The notes beneath the pieces are model-generated. The model did no database searches. It saw nothing but the letters and a program-made list of their open reading frames with translations, and was not told where the DNA came from. DNA of 64,000 nt, taken from Pandoraea terrigena (lineage in GTDB: Bacteria; Pseudomonadota; Gammaproteobacteria; Burkholderiales; Burkholderiaceae). The stretch lies in assembly GCF_902459705.1 (NCBI RefSeq), contig NZ_CABPRU010000001.1, positions 372,001-436,000 on the forward strand, given 5' to 3'. A program made the translations under genes and the position numbers. Below, piece by piece: positions 63,999-64,000 of this stretch (its first letter is position 1; every line of letters starts with the position of its first letter).

Positions 63999-64000
63999 GT

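Overview
The window is high-GC DNA with the gene content and operon habits of a Burkholderiales bacterium. I would guess Pandoraea or a close relative, from overall impression rather than a search. Most of it is core metabolism. Two stretches look acquired: a peptide biosynthesis and export cluster (about 18.3-25.7 kb) and a Tn7-like island downstream of glmS (47.2-54.9 kb).

Region 1 (1-15.4 kb, minus strand) is one urea-use block: urea ABC transporter urtABCDE, then ureD, then a complete polar amino-acid ABC transporter wedged in, then ureA, ureJ, ureB, ureC, ureE, ureF and ureG (ureG runs off the left edge). A near-consensus sigma-54 promoter lies in front of urtA. A weaker sigma-54-like site and a shared 18-bp motif lie in front of the amino-acid transporter, which points to nitrogen control of both.

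Region 2 (15.8-18.1 kb, plus) is an MFS transporter and a GlxA-type AraC regulator. Region 3 (18.3-25.7 kb, plus) is the most interesting part. It holds a 52-residue precursor peptide gene, a radical SAM/SPASM enzyme, a secreted two-motif aspartyl protease, an HlyD-type adaptor, an ABC exporter with an intact C39 peptidase domain, and a TolC-type outer-membrane protein. The precursor has a double-glycine-type leader (ELERISGA) that fits the C39 peptidase. Its 15-residue core RSGNVFVNATWSRAI contains two aromatic-x-x motifs (FVN and WSR) of the kind joined into three-residue cyclophanes. I read this as a complete candidate cyclophane RiPP ('triceptide') system.

Region 4 (25.6-30.4 kb) is beta-alanine breakdown (omega-aminotransferase plus CoA-acylating semialdehyde dehydrogenase) under a divergent MocR-type regulator with a clear operator. 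Region 5 (30.5-47.2 kb) is housekeeping: pxpABC 5-oxoprolinase, 5-formyl-THF cyclo-ligase, lytic transglycosylase, cca, a glutamate/aspartate binding protein, a MidA-like methyltransferase, a short-chain reductase plus folB, ttcA, glmU and glmS.

Region 6 (47,213-54,887) is an element with TGT...ACA ends, related terminal sequences in inverted orientation, and a perfect 5-bp target duplication CCAGC. It sits 26 bases past the glmS stop, the classical Tn7 attachment site, yet has no tns genes. It carries a broken IS5-type element, an IS3 remnant, a HigB-like/ImmA toxin-antitoxin pair, and a minus-strand set of DUF4031 protein, thymidylate-synthase-like enzyme and putative aGPT-pyrophosphorylase. 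The synthase has the Asn-to-Asp change typical of dCMP-specific family members, so this set is a candidate nucleotide-modification or defence module.

Region 7 (54.9-64 kb) is again chromosomal: a second GlxA-type regulator, a SugE-type exporter, a TDT/SLAC1 channel, an aconitase-family enzyme with swapped domain order, a nickel/cobalt exporter with an RcnR-like operator, a saccharopine-dehydrogenase-family protein and a cysteine-desulfurase-family protein. Nickel handling recurs in the window (UreE His tail, UreJ, RcnA), as expected for a urease-dependent organism.
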